In this document: positions 23,626 through 35,037 of the stretch, piece after piece
Numbering within the stretch: position 1 is the stretch's first letter
How the letters are laid out: each line of letters starts with the position of its first letter
Assembly: GCA_947846985.1 (NCBI GenBank)
Contig: CANTUZ010000020.1
Coordinates: 6,607,459-6,671,458, forward strand
DNA: 64,000 nucleotides
Source: Fratercula arctica
Lineage: Eukaryota; Chordata; Aves; Charadriiformes; Alcidae
Direction: 5' to 3'
The notes under the pieces: generated by a model
Databases searched by the model: none
What the model saw: the letters and a program-made list of their open reading frames with translations, nothing else
What the model was told of the DNA's origin: nothing
Made by a program: the position numbers and the translations under genes

Positions 23626-26400
23626 CCCCCCCCATTCCCTGGCGTGGGGGAGCCGAGCAGTCGCTGCTGCTCCTGGCAAAGCCCCTCCGCCTCTTTCAGC
23701 CCAAAAGCTGCCTCCATCCTCTGGGATATTTTTCTGCTTGAAGGGGCCTCCCCGATGCTATTCCTGGACCAGTTTTAGGGCATGTGTTGCCCAAAGCTTC
23801 TGCTGGGTTGTTTCTGGAGAGCTCGTGGCTGGGGAGAGGAGAAGGGGTGGGAGAGAGACTCCTCGGCTGAAAGCTTTCACTCTGTAATTATCCTGAACAA
23901 GAGACTCTGAGCTAAATCCCTGTTTCTCTCGCTCTGCCTGAGCAAACACAAAGAGGAGAAAAGGACTGAACCAGACAATTAAAACAAGCAATAAAATTGC
24001 ACAGAGAGGTCTGTGGAATGATTTTTCCTTGACACACTCGCCCCCAACAAGTGCCACATGCCCTGTGTATAAATAGCAGCTGCCCAGACTTGCTTAATCA
24101 TCCCATTGTTGCTTTATAATATTAATTAAACATTCCTCTGGGATTGTTTGCATCCTAATTAAGTCAGAACTTACAAAAGACGGTGAAGAAACCAAACAAG
24201 TGTGTGCTGGGGGATGCACAACCCAATTTTGCTAAACTGTGTGCAACCGTGTTTAAAAAAAAAATATTAAAATTGCAGGAGGACTGGGGTTAAAAGCATT
24301 TTTAATGGTCAACAAGGATGAGGACTGTTTGTTTAACTGTCCTTGGGGATGGAGAGCGGCTCTTTGCTGCAGGGTGTTTGCAGGGAGAGCTGGAGGCGGC
24401 CGTCTGGGCGCTGGAAGGGACGAGCGTCTCCCCCCGACAGCGGGACACGAGCGACTCGTCCCTGGCAGAAACCCTCCGATATCAAAGGGCCAATTAATCC
24501 GCAGCTGCTCCGCGAGGGGGGACGGGGACGGCGGGGGACAAGGAGCTTCTTGAATGGCGTTCAGCCGCCCCACGCGGGCGGCAGCTGGGGGCCGGGGCTG
24601 CGGCATCGCCGCCTCCCGCGGGAAGAGGAATCTGGAAAATCCCCGCGGGGCCGGGGCTGTGCAGGTGGGAATGGGGCAACAGCCGTCCGGCGGCGGACCT
24701 GCGTCAGTACCCGCCTGTGACAATATTGTATTGCAGCGCGATGCCGCCTCGCTGACCTCTCCAACGCCGGTGGAGATCCCAGCCCGTCCCCTGCCCGGCC
24801 GGGGACATCTTCCCCGAGGGAAAGAGCCACCACGGTCACGTCCCCTGCCCGCCGGCTGGGCTGACACTCGTCCTCCCCAGCTTCTCCTTTCATGTAGCCA
24901 GGAAGACTCGAGCACATTGTTCCCAACTCAGACTCATGCACCCTGCAGGGATGTACTGTGAATTACTTCCCAAATTATGTGAGTAATTAAAATCAATGAG
25001 AGGGTATCCTGTTAAATAACGTAATTAGATGAGCGTAGCAAGCAAGATGAGTGCAATAGCGTTTTTGTTCTCCTGCCCGGAGACAGCTTTTAACTCTTTC
25101 CCTCTTGTCTCTTCCCGGGAAAGGCAGGCAGGGCTCCTCGGTGTGTCCTCGGCCGTGCTGCTTCGCACGCTCCGCTCTTGCCAACACGGGGGTTATTCCG
25201 GGATCTCCAAAGCCTCTGCCTGCTTCCTCCAGGGCTTCTTCCAGACAGGATTTTCTTCCCCCTCAGTCTCCATCTCTGGTACGTGGAGGACACTCTGGCG
25301 ATGCTGCAACTTGAAGTCCATGAACTGAGAAATCAGAGACAATTGAACTGACCATCCCCTTTAATTTAAGACCAAGGCAAATGAAAATATGTCTCAGCAT
25401 GCCAGCGACTGGATTGTAAATGGGGGCCCCATGGAGTGGAAACGAGAATTAATCTCGATGTGCATAATGAATTGTCTGAGCCCTGCGGACGAGGCGCAGC
25501 CACAGGTACACGGCCGGAGCGAATCTCCCAGTCCCGGCTTCTCCCACTGCGTGACGGGGGTGCGGGGCCGGGCGGGACACGGGGCAGCTCAGGCTGGGGC
25601 AGCCTGGAGCGAAGGGCTCGGCGTACAAACGTGTACGTTTACAAAGGCACCGTAGGTTTAACGCATTGTCTTAATGCCAGAGGAAACTAAACGGCTCAGG
25701 AACCCAAGTGCTAGGAGTCATTTTTGTTCTATTTCTGCCTGTTCCAGGCCAGGGGCTGAAGCCTCAGTCCATTAAGAGCCACACGTGGGTAGTTCGTTCT
25801 TTCTGCATGAAGTGCTGTTAACTCCGAGGGGGCTGTGGTAAGGGTAAAGGCATCTGGCCAGATGGCTCTCATTGCAGGGCTGGGATCTAAATAATTAATT
25901 TATAGTATCGTGTTCATGACTTTGCTGTCTCCCAAAGGAAGCACTGAAAAGTCCTTAACTTGGTGCTTATTTTTTCCAGCTGCGATGTACAGAGAGAGGT
26001 GAGTCTACGCATTCTGTTTTATTTTAAGCTTGTTTGTGATTTTTTCCAAGGTAGTGAATTCTTGCAAAGACATGTCACATCTAATTACACTTGCCACATT
26101 AAATCATATTATGGCAAAAAACCTGAACCCCTGCTGGGAACATAATCCCCCCCGGTAGGGATGGGAGGAAATGTACCTTTGACATGCTGCAGGAGTGACA
26201 GGTTGTTCCAGAAGAGATTTAAATGCGCACACAAAGGGCATGAGCCTCATCGAGCCCTCGCCACGCGGCGGCAGACGTGTCCTCCGCCCGGGTGGGACGC
26301 CAGCGCCGTCCCCGCCATGCAGCCACCCCATTGCCCGCCGTGCTGCTGGTGGCCCGGGGCCACTCCTGCGCCCGGGGCTCAGCACAGGGAGGCCAGAGCC

Positions 26401-26452
26401 TGTCCCATCCCGTCCCATCCCGTCCCATCCCGTCCCGACCTGTCCCGACCCG
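26401..26452. repeat. (CGTCCCATCC)n decamer repeat
   Basis: About five units are built from alternating GTCCC and ATCCC or GACCC. The complementary strand has GGGA/GGGC runs every 5 bp. This is the same pentamer theme as the 23.56-kb microsatellite, but decayed. Confidence 0.9.
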
Positions 26453-28940
26453 CCGCCTCGCAGCAGGGCAGGGTGGCACCACTCTTCCCGAGCAGAGGGC
26501 AAGGAGGTGGGAGGAATCGCCCGCCGGGTGTTTGCAATAAACCCCCAGGTTTTGCTGTTTTACAGACGGGGTAAGAGTGGCTTATCCCCTCCATCTTAGA
26601 GTGATTTAGAGGTGCCATAAAACCTCTGCAGGAGGAGGACTTTTGCTCCGCTTTTCCTGACAATGCATCTTATCTCCGGTGAATATCCCAAGACTCTGTA
26701 GCTGCGAGTAGACTGTTTGTTCCCACTCATGTTAGGAGACACCTTAAGAAGGCAAATAACACAGATATTCTGTGAAAAGCTCAGCTAATTTTGCCACCAG
26801 CATTGCTAACACCAGTGATGTGTTTGAAAACCAGATGAGCAGTAACTAGGAAGATCCCCTTTTGAATTCTTTCAAATCCAGAGGACCCAATCTCTCCTTT
26901 TTGGAAGTAGAGCTCAGTTCAGGGTACAGGAAACTCTGTGCAAAACCGACCACGAGTCGTTTCCCCACAATTAGCAGGAGCACACGCAGATCAGGCAGCT
27001 GCGCGCACCAACGCCCGGCCTTTGGGTGCAAACTCTCAGTAATTGGTCTGGAACGGAATGAACAGACGAGGAAGGGGAAAGTCTGAGCCGGTCGCCCAGG
27101 AGAGCTGCAGCCGAGTGACCCCAGAACGGGACCAAACGCCCGCAGCATCCTCGGGGCCACGCAGGGTTGTGTGATCACGGCCTCGGGGAAGGGAACGTGC
27201 TGGGCACTGCGAGGACGTGGGCAGCGGTGGCTCCCGGGGCCTGAGCTGCTCCTTTTGCCCTCGCAGGGGTGAGGGAGGGACCAGGTCCCCAGGACACTTC
27301 TCCCGGCTGCCTTTGGCCATCGGCGCTGGCTGACAGGAGAGCTCCTGGGCTGGAGGCGGTTGGCAGAGCCGCGGGCACATGGATGTGCTCGGGGAGCTTG
27401 TTCCTTGCCACGTTACACCACTGCCCGCCACGGCCGCTGCCCACACGGCTGCCAACGCGGCTACAGAGCCGCCGAGTTAACGGGGACCTCATTCCATGCT
27501 GCCCTTCAGGAGGGACCTGGTGCTGCAGTGCCTTCAGTCTGGAGCAGGGGTGAAAGATTCCGCAATGTTCCTGCGCTCTGGAGACACCCGTCAGTCCTCT
27601 GAGGAGCTTTTCCAGCCCCAGAAGATTGTAACAGACCACAGAGGACAGAAAATACAACATGGGGGCCTGGAGTGACCCTTCAGTTATCCCAACTAGGTGA
27701 AGGCAGGTTGCTGTCAGCGTAAGCATTTAAGAATAAAGCAACCGCTTCATCGGGCAACGGCTTTTCTCAGCCCCAGCATCTCCCCCTGCGGCTCCCTGTG
27801 CTTCGGAGTGCTGGGAGGTGACAGCCCCCGGCTCTGCCAGCCCTCAGCCCGGCGCTGCCTCCGCGGGGCTGGCACCGACGGAGCACGGGGAGTAATTAAA
27901 CCTGACAGAATGTCACGTTCGTTATCTCTAGGTTCGAAATGTCACATTGCTAACTCCAGCCCGATGTCGCGAATGCGGCGAAGCCCTGTGGGAAGGTCCA
28001 GCCTGAATTGCCGGCTTGGTCTGTTAATGAGGGAGCAGATCTCCCTCCTGGTTGCCTGAGCAGTGGGACTCCCCCATTAGCCCCCGGGGCCAGCACCGGA
28101 GCCGGGGGATGAAGCCGGCATGAACCCCCCCTGTGCCACAAGCACCCGGCTCTGCTCCTGCCAGGGCGGCTCCTCTGCCCGCGGGGACCTGGTGCCAGCC
28201 CGCGGGAGGAGGTGACAGCGGTGACCAGGGTCAGCCCAAAGCTGCGCTCCCTCCTCTCCCACACCACATCCAGCCCCTTCCCTCTGCACCTGGCGGCAGG
28301 GCCAGGGTGGGCTTTGGTGCAAAGGACGGGGCGAGGGTGGGCAGGGACCCCCCAGCCCCCCCCTGCATCCCGGAGCCCATGTCCCGCTGTGGGCGAGTTC
28401 AGCGTGTGTTTATAGCATGTCGGGAAGTGCCTCCCGAATTCACCTCCAGCCGGCCCAAGGTGAGGACCGACACAGGATCAGCCGTTTCTTCTTTCTGGGA
28501 TATTGATTTTCCCCTTTTCTCTTTCCTGTTCAGCGACAGTCAAGAAATCTGAGCCGGCTCAAGGCTTTGCTCAACACCGATATTGCAGGAAACGCTCCTG
28601 AAACAGGCGCAGATGAGAAGCCGCTGGAGCGGGCCAGGACTGACCCCCCAGCTGCGGAAAGGGGGGATCGGTCCCAGCGGGAGGCTGAGCCGGGGCAGAG
28701 CCGAGGGGCTGTGGGGGCTCCCCCAGTGCAGCCACAGCCCGGCCTCGCCGGAGGCAAATTGCTGCAGAAAACTGGGGTTTATTTATGCTCTAAATCGGCA
28801 CCCGGGACTGCCTGCCAGCTGGAAGGGGGTACGACTCCTCCATTAGAAATGCCACGTGGATACAAATGAACTTGAACAAAAGGAAAGACAACGAAAATAC
28901 AGCCTCTCTCTGCAGAGACAAGGACGCTGTGGTTTAGTTT

Positions 28941-29032
28941 TCGGCGGTGCTGCGAGGAGCAGGGAGCTGGACGCGATGATCCTTATGGGTCCTTTCCAAC
29001 GCGAGATATTCTATGACTATAACTTCTATGAT
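28941..29032 (+). mobile_element. CR1 LINE 3'-terminal fragment
   Basis: The sequence GGAGCTGGACGCGATGATCC, then TGGGTCCTTTCCAAC and a tail of ATTCTATGA and TTCTATGATT is the known end of avian CR1 elements: the GGACTAGATGATC and GGTCCCTTCCAAC boxes followed by the short repeat tail. Only the last 90 or so bases are present, a typical 5'-truncated copy. It points to a bird or other sauropsid genome. Confidence 0.85.
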
Positions 29033-31575
29033 TAAAGGAGCATAGTCCAGTTTTCAGAAACACTGCTTAAAGAAGTAGAATCGATTCTGCTGCTGATTAA
29101 TAATACGATGAAGGTGATTGGGAATGTGCTGGAGTGAATAAAACACTGCTGGACTTGGAATAAAATGGGTCTTAGTTCAGCAAGGATGTGGCAATTTGTT
29201 TCTTTCTTGCCAGATTCAGTACGCGGGGAATCGAGGGGAAATTGTTAAATTTGCTCAATCTCCAGTCAGAAAGGCTTTCAGGTTCGTTAGGCACATCAGC
29301 ACGGATGGTTAACGGGGACAGAGCTGAGCATCGTTAGGGAAGATGAGCTCTGGCTCCGGGGAGGCTTCAGCAGCGGCGCAGATTTTCAGGGCACGTGGGC
29401 TCCTCGGCTTCAGCGCGTAAATGGTAAATACAACCCGTGTCAGAGGGAAAGGACAGCGCGGCGGGCAGCAGCCAGCCTGTATTTTCCTTTCCTCTTGCCC
29501 AGCATTAGCTTAAGAAGCCCCACCCCATTATCAGAAGAATAAGCTGTGAAATGGTTTTGAAAATAAAGGCTTTTTAATTACAGGCACATTTGAGAGCCTT
29601 CTGGAGGCCATCTGGCTGCAGAGCGGGGTGTCAGCATCGGCGGGAAGGGGAAGCCCAGGGAGGCAGCGGGAGGAGCAGCTCCTGGAAAAGCCCTCTGTTA
29701 ATGCTAGGAGCCAAATCCCCTCTGTACATTAAGCCAGACCCAGCACCCATCCATTCCAGTGGCGCCAGATCCGCCCGGGGGTGGCTGATGCAGTGCTGCG
29801 CGAGGGGGGCTTTGGAAGGGGCCGGGCTGCGTGTCCAGCCGAGCAGGAGAGCGGGAATGCTGCAGTCCCCAACGGCACCTCACACCTCCTCGGCCGAGCC
29901 GCCCCTGCCCCCGGCCCAGCGCCGGGCTCTGGCAGGGGACATTCCGCCCCGGCGGAGCCGGGCTCCAGCCGCCACCTGCTCCCCTGGGCCGCAAATCGCC
30001 GGTGCCAGGGAAGAGCCGCTCCCCTCGTGCCGGGTTACTCATCCCTGGCGTTTGCATGTGATCGGCGTCAAATTAACGCCAGTGCGTTTGATCCCACCTA
30101 GGCTTGACATACCCCAAGAACAGAGATTTCTAATAAATCTGGATGCCCAAGCTTCATTTGCCGTTGCTGCCTTCCACGGGGCAAGTTCATGGGGGAACTG
30201 TAATTATTGTCCTGTGTTTGGTATTAACCGTCCCTATCAAAGATGCAGAACACAGCCAGGGCCTCATTAAAGACTGTCATTGTGCTAATTAGGTAGGTTT
30301 CATACTTAATAATGGGGAACTATTTCATGGCAGTTTCATGAAAAAAGAGAAGAAAAAGCCATTATAATTTCAGGAAAAGTCCCTGGAGAAGTGAAATGGT
30401 AATTCACAAATCCTACCCTGATCTATTAGCAGATCCTGCTCTGGAGACTAAATTAGATAAGATGTCTGGCTTGGCTGATATTCTTTATTATTTGAATGCC
30501 TCTTAAAGAATATTTATTAAATGTTTTTCTCTCTTAAGAACTTTGAGATCCAGCTACATTTACTTGCAATTTTCTAGTGGCTGTTTGAAGCCTAGGACAC
30601 GCTGAGTTTACCAGTGCAAGCACCCTGGAAAATCCTATTTCGATGCAAAACATCCTTTGAAGGTACACAAGAGGCAGAGAGAACATAAATGCATCTGAAA
30701 CCGTGTTGGGCACTCGGTCAGCTCTCTGTGCACGGTGCCCCGGCAGGCAGCTGTTCCTTCGGAAAAAGAAGAAATAAAGCAAACACCATAACCACCACCT
30801 CTGTCCTCAGGGCAGCGTCCATCCTTCATGGTCCCCAAAGCGGAACGCTTGCCCTGCTGGCAGGTGCCGGCAGAAGCGTCGGGAGGAGCAGGGGGTGCCG
30901 GGGGGTGCCGGGACCCCGGCGGGGCTGTGAACCTGCTCACGGGGGTGCGGGTGGGCGCGGGGACGGGCCCGGCACTGCCGCCCACGGCAGCAGCGATTAT
31001 TTTGGGTGGGAAAGGAACACGTGGGCAGCAGCTGGGGCCAAGAGCTGCCCTTTCCACGTGAAGCTAGAAACAATAGTGCTTCCTCTGAGCAGGGACAGAA
31101 AGGGCTGGGTTTAGAGCCGGTCTCTGAGCAGCTCCTCGGTGCAGGCAGGATGAGCCGGCACTGGCCCGTGGGCCAGGGCAGCTGTCAAGAGCGCACGGGG
31201 CCAGAACAGCTTTTTCTCAGGAGAAACTTCCCATCGGCTCCTCGCGAGACCCCGTCGATGGGGGAGCGACACCGCAACAGCTGCTGGGTGGGGGATCCGG
31301 CGCTGGCAAGGGACCATGTCTGCTGGCCAAGGGGGTGTGAGCCATCAAGCCCTGGGTTGTGCAGCCTCTGCAGGGGGCTGGGGGAACAGGCTGGCCGGGG
31401 GGTGGCAGATCCCCCAGAACCACTTTTCCCACGGACTAGGTTCCCAACGTGCATTTTAGGCTCCAGATCTCCCCATGTCCTGCATAAACACATCCTGTTT
31501 CCTGGATAATACATGGCCTTGGAGACGTAACCACCTGCAGAAACGTTCCCTTCATCTCTTGGCCAAAGCATTGCT

Positions 31576-31603
31576 GTGGCCCTGGCCCTGGCCCTGGCCC
31601 CTT
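31576..31603. repeat. (CCCTGG)n hexamer repeat
   Basis: This is a short GGCCCT tandem tract within GC-rich intergenic DNA. It reads as WPWPWP on one strand and GQGQGQ on the other, and explains the open frames here. Confidence 0.85.
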
Positions 31604-33119
31604 TGCTGTCCCTGCCCCTGCCCCGCGGTGCTCTGCCTGGCCCCTTGCCTGCTGCCCACCACACTCCTCACAGCTGAGGGCAATCGTCGTGACAAGCTTA
31701 AAAAGCCCCTGGTGTAAGAGCTCAGCTCCCTGGAGCCTCCCCCCATCCAGCGTGGTGCTCCTCTCTCCGTGGGGCTCAGCTGTTGGTGCCAGGCAGGTAC
31801 AGCCGGGACGCGCTCCTGGGGTGGGGGTGTCGCGGGGCAATGCCCCCGTGCTCGGTGCTCCCACTGCTGCCAGCCCGGCCGGGGGCTGCGTGCCCCGGGA
31901 TGTGCCTGGGAAGCCCTGGGGTGAGGCCACGTTCTCTGGGGACCGAGGTCAGGGTAGGGAAAGCTGTTCCTCTCTCTCGTGCTACTGCTTATAGAAAGCT
32001 CCTTCTCCTCTTTGTGACCCTGTGGAAAGGTTGGTGGGAGCTGGGAGGGCGTATTTGTAATGAACAGGATGAATACTGATAAAAGAGCAGGAAAACAAAA
32101 CGCTTCAGAAACAGCCTTTCAGCGTTCAGGGAAATGAAGAAGGGGGAAAACAACCAGACCTAAAGCCTACGAGGAGGAAAACAAAAGCTTGCTTGCAACT
32201 CAGGTTCCTGAAAAAGTGCTGAGCATAGCTGTCAGATGCTGACCCACTCCTCTCCTTGTATGGGCAGAAACGGGGCTTGTCTTGTGCCTATATTTAATTT
32301 GCAAGGGAAAAAAAAAAAAAATCTCCCTCCATGCCTGTGCTCTGCTGGCCTCTCTGCCTTGGGAAGTTACAACAGGAATAGGATTGCATGTTTGAAAAAA
32401 ATACTACTACTGCTGGCACATAAGCCCTTCCTAAACTTGGAGTGAGCGGAACAGGTTTTTGCAACACAACACTGCTGCGCACGCGGAGCGTCTGCTGGGA
32501 CTCTGCTAATGGAAACGGGGGGCTGCAACGCAATCAACAGCTCTGTGCTGTGCTCGCACCGGGGCTCACGGAGCTGCTGGGGACTCACCTCGGTCACGTT
32601 TAACTCCTGGGGACAGTGAGGAGAGGGCTTATGGTGGGCATGAGGCCATGGCAGGGCCTGCATGACCCTGTCCCCTCCACGAGCTGAGGACTGCATGGCT
32701 TTCTTCAGCAGCAGTTTTTCCCCCAAACATCTCTCCCTCTGCCCTTCCCTGTGCTGGGGGAGGAAGATGGACATTGCAGCGTCACCTGAAGGCTCTCGGG
32801 GATGTGCACGGGCTGCAGCGGGACGTGCCTCCAGAGCAGCACTGGGACCCTGGCAGGGAGCTCTGGCTGCGGCTCTTCTCCCTGCTGTGATTTATAACCT
32901 CTCCTTGAATGGAAACCCTCCTGGCCGCTCCCCAGACTCCCTGATCCCGGCTGGGAACAGGCTGACACAACCCGCGTGTGCTCCCGGCTCCGACCCCGCC
33001 AGCAGAGCCTTTGTGCTGGCTCGGCCGGGGTTCCACGACGGTGAAAACCCAGAAGGTTCTGGGCTGGAGACAAGGGGCACTGAGGGTGGCCCCAGGACGG
33101 AGACGGCCACACGGCACAC

Positions 33120-34044
33120 TGCAGACTGACACCACTTTATTGGTAACTCTTGGAGAGCCGGACACTGAGGAACTTGGTTCTGTCAAGAGGAGTTTGTACA
33201 CAACAGCAATAGGAAACAACAACAATAAACGTCTGTTGCAACTTTGTATCTCAGTGCAACATCAACAATAAACTTTTGCAAGGCTGTATCTGGTGGGGAG
33301 AAGGGCACGGGGAGAGAAGTGAAACCCGCTGAGAGCTTGAGGGTCACAAACTTCCATGGAAGGAACCTTGTGTCCTAGGGGTGTAACTGGTAGGAGAAGG
33401 AGAGATGCTGGGAGCGCAATGGAGGTGCCGTTTTGGGGGGAAACCCCACAGCTGAAACGCAGCACAGCTGGGGTTCCGCACCCCCACTTAGCAACTGCTC
33501 AAGTCGTAGGAAGTCAAACTTAGTTCTTTCAATTTAAATAACAAGTGCTTCAGGTACAGCGCTTGACTTGCCTGGTTTATAACCCGGTTTGAAGTGCACA
33601 CAAGCAGGAAAGACTTTTTAAAAAACTATATATATTTGCACACTCGCACACACATGCACACAGTGAATTTTGTGCTGCAGCTACTTTAACTAGAGATGAT
33701 GGAATGGGCCTGAAATGGCTGTCGGAAGCCAGGCTCCAGGAGCTGGTCATCCGTGGCACCACGGACCCTAAAGCTGCTGCAGATTCTGATTATTTTTGCA
33801 AATATCAGTCCCCCAAAGTCCCCCCACGTGAGGCTGCATCAGCTGCCGCTCAGACTGCCCCTGGAGCTGTCATTCTCTGGAAAATGCCTCTTGCAGGCGA
33901 CTGAAGCCCACAGCACACTTGCAGACGACTTGTCTCTCATCTCAGTCCATGTTGAGAGCTCAGGGGTCTCCTGAAGATGTGTATGGCCTCCAGCTCCTCT
34001 CCAGTGCGAAACAGATGCTCGGCAGAGCAGAGAACACGACAAAC
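33120..34044 (-). other. INKA2: INKA2 3' UTR
   Basis: This is the non-coding stretch between the INKA2 stop and the AATAAA at 33136-33141, about 0.9 kb. No intron or other feature is seen apart from a short CA-rich stretch near 33635-33662. Confidence 0.65.
33136..33141 (-). terminator. INKA2: INKA2 poly(A) signal
   Basis: On the - strand AATAAA is followed within about 20-35 nt by a GT-rich element (AGTGTGCCGTGTGG), a textbook cleavage context. It lies 0.9 kb past the INKA2 stop and ends a plausible 3' UTR. Confidence 0.7.
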
Positions 34045-35037
34045 TCAGACCCAAACAGCTGTATTGATGTCAAACCCAGACTGGGTGTAGTCTATGGTAT
34101 CGGGGACTTTTTTAGTGCCAGTTCTGGGCTTCTCACTAATGCTTTCTGCCTTTGGGCACCTCTCTGCTTTGCTGTGATGGTTCTGGATGTTCCCATGAAG
34201 TGGGAAGTAAAATGTTCCCTTGAGTTTGTTCAGTTTTTTGGGTCTCTTCGAAATTTCGGGCTGTTTGTCTTCAGGCGGAAGCCAGCAAGGTTTCTCCTTG
34301 AGAAGCCTGTCTCGGTCTGGCCGAACGCTCCTCAGGAACTTCTTGAAGATGTTGGCTGTGAGGGAGAACTTCCTGCAGAGCTCCTGGGATCTGCTCAAGG
34401 ACAGAGACTCCTCGCTCTGCTCCCCCTTCTTATCCAGCTCTGGCAGATCCAACCAGTTCCCAACTAAGTCTGCGAAGATGTTATCCCCCAGGACCAGCGG
34501 CTGCCGATTCCTGCTCTGGGACATTAGGGAGGATGTCCAGTCGTGGCCATCATCACATCCCGGGCACTCCCGGCATGCTGGCCACCCCCCAGCTGTGCCC
34601 TGGCTACCGGGCTCGGATGTCCTTGGGCGGACGTGCTCTGCTCTGACTGACACAGAAGAATGTCCTTTTGGATGACAAACATCCTCACCGCAGAGGCTCC
34701 TGAAGGACGAGGGGGTGTCTCTAAGGTGGCTGCCCTCCGGGATCCCAGCGGGAGGGGACAAACCCACCGGCCGTGGCACGGCACACGCAAGGGACGTGGG
34801 GCTCCGCTCCTCCAGCGACGCCTCCCCCCGCGGCCGCTCGTCCCGCCAGACCCCGGGCACCTCCCGGCTGCTTCGGCAGCACTGGCGCGGCTCAGCACCA
34901 GACACAGCGCTTCGGCTCCCTGAGATGTCCAGCTGCTCCAAAGCTGTCTGCACCTGGAGGAGTTTCAGCTCCTGCAGGGCACCCATCATACAGTTCATCT
35001 GCTCGTGCAGCCCGTCTCCGACCTCCTTCATGGACAG
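34045..35037 (-). CDS. INKA2: INKA2 coding exon 2 (terminal)
   Basis: This 993-nt exon encodes residues 13-342 and the TGA stop. The acceptor TCCCTCCGCAG precedes CTGTCCATGAAG. The open frame runs on upstream of the acceptor to 35127, but those residues are hydrophobic and unlike the family, so they are intronic. Confidence 0.93.
   Translation of the reverse strand: MSMKEVGDGLHEQMNCMMGALQELKLLQVQTALEQLDISGSRSAVSGAEPRQCCRSSREVPGVWRDERPRGEASLEERSPTSLACAVPRPVGLSPPAGIPEGSHLRDTPSSFRSLCGEDVCHPKGHSSVSVRAEHVRPRTSEPGSQGTAGGWPACRECPGCDDGHDWTSSLMSQSRNRQPLVLGDNIFADLVGNWLDLPELDKKGEQSEESLSLSRSQELCRKFSLTANIFKKFLRSVRPDRDRLLKEKPCWLPPEDKQPEISKRPKKLNKLKGTFYFPLHGNIQNHHSKAERCPKAESISEKPRTGTKKVPDTIDYTQSGFDINTAVWV

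Larger units (their letters stand above)
17871..33119. other. Intergenic spacer between RAP1A and INKA2 (tail to tail)
   Basis: About 15 kb is mostly GC-rich, with open frames on all strands and no splice-supported or family-recognised gene. It holds the orphan CpG island (about 18 kb), a MIR-like repeat (20.2 kb), simple repeats (23.56, 26.4 and 31.58 kb), a CR1 3' end (29.0 kb) and AT-rich blocks with homeodomain-type TAATTA motifs (24.1 and 30.1-30.5 kb). Confidence 0.75.

Noticed and set aside
23444..23887. 147-codon + frame with SHPIP repeats
   Set aside because: The repeat is the (CCCAT)n microsatellite, whose 5-bp period opens all frames.
24253..24915. 220-codon - strand open frame
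   Set aside because: Its composition is that of GC-rich spacer, with competing frames on both strands. No motif or splice support is seen.
29590..30270. 226-codon + strand open frame
   Set aside because: The first part is GC-rich chance sequence and the last part runs into a conserved-looking non-coding block. The two parts have unlike composition and no domain.
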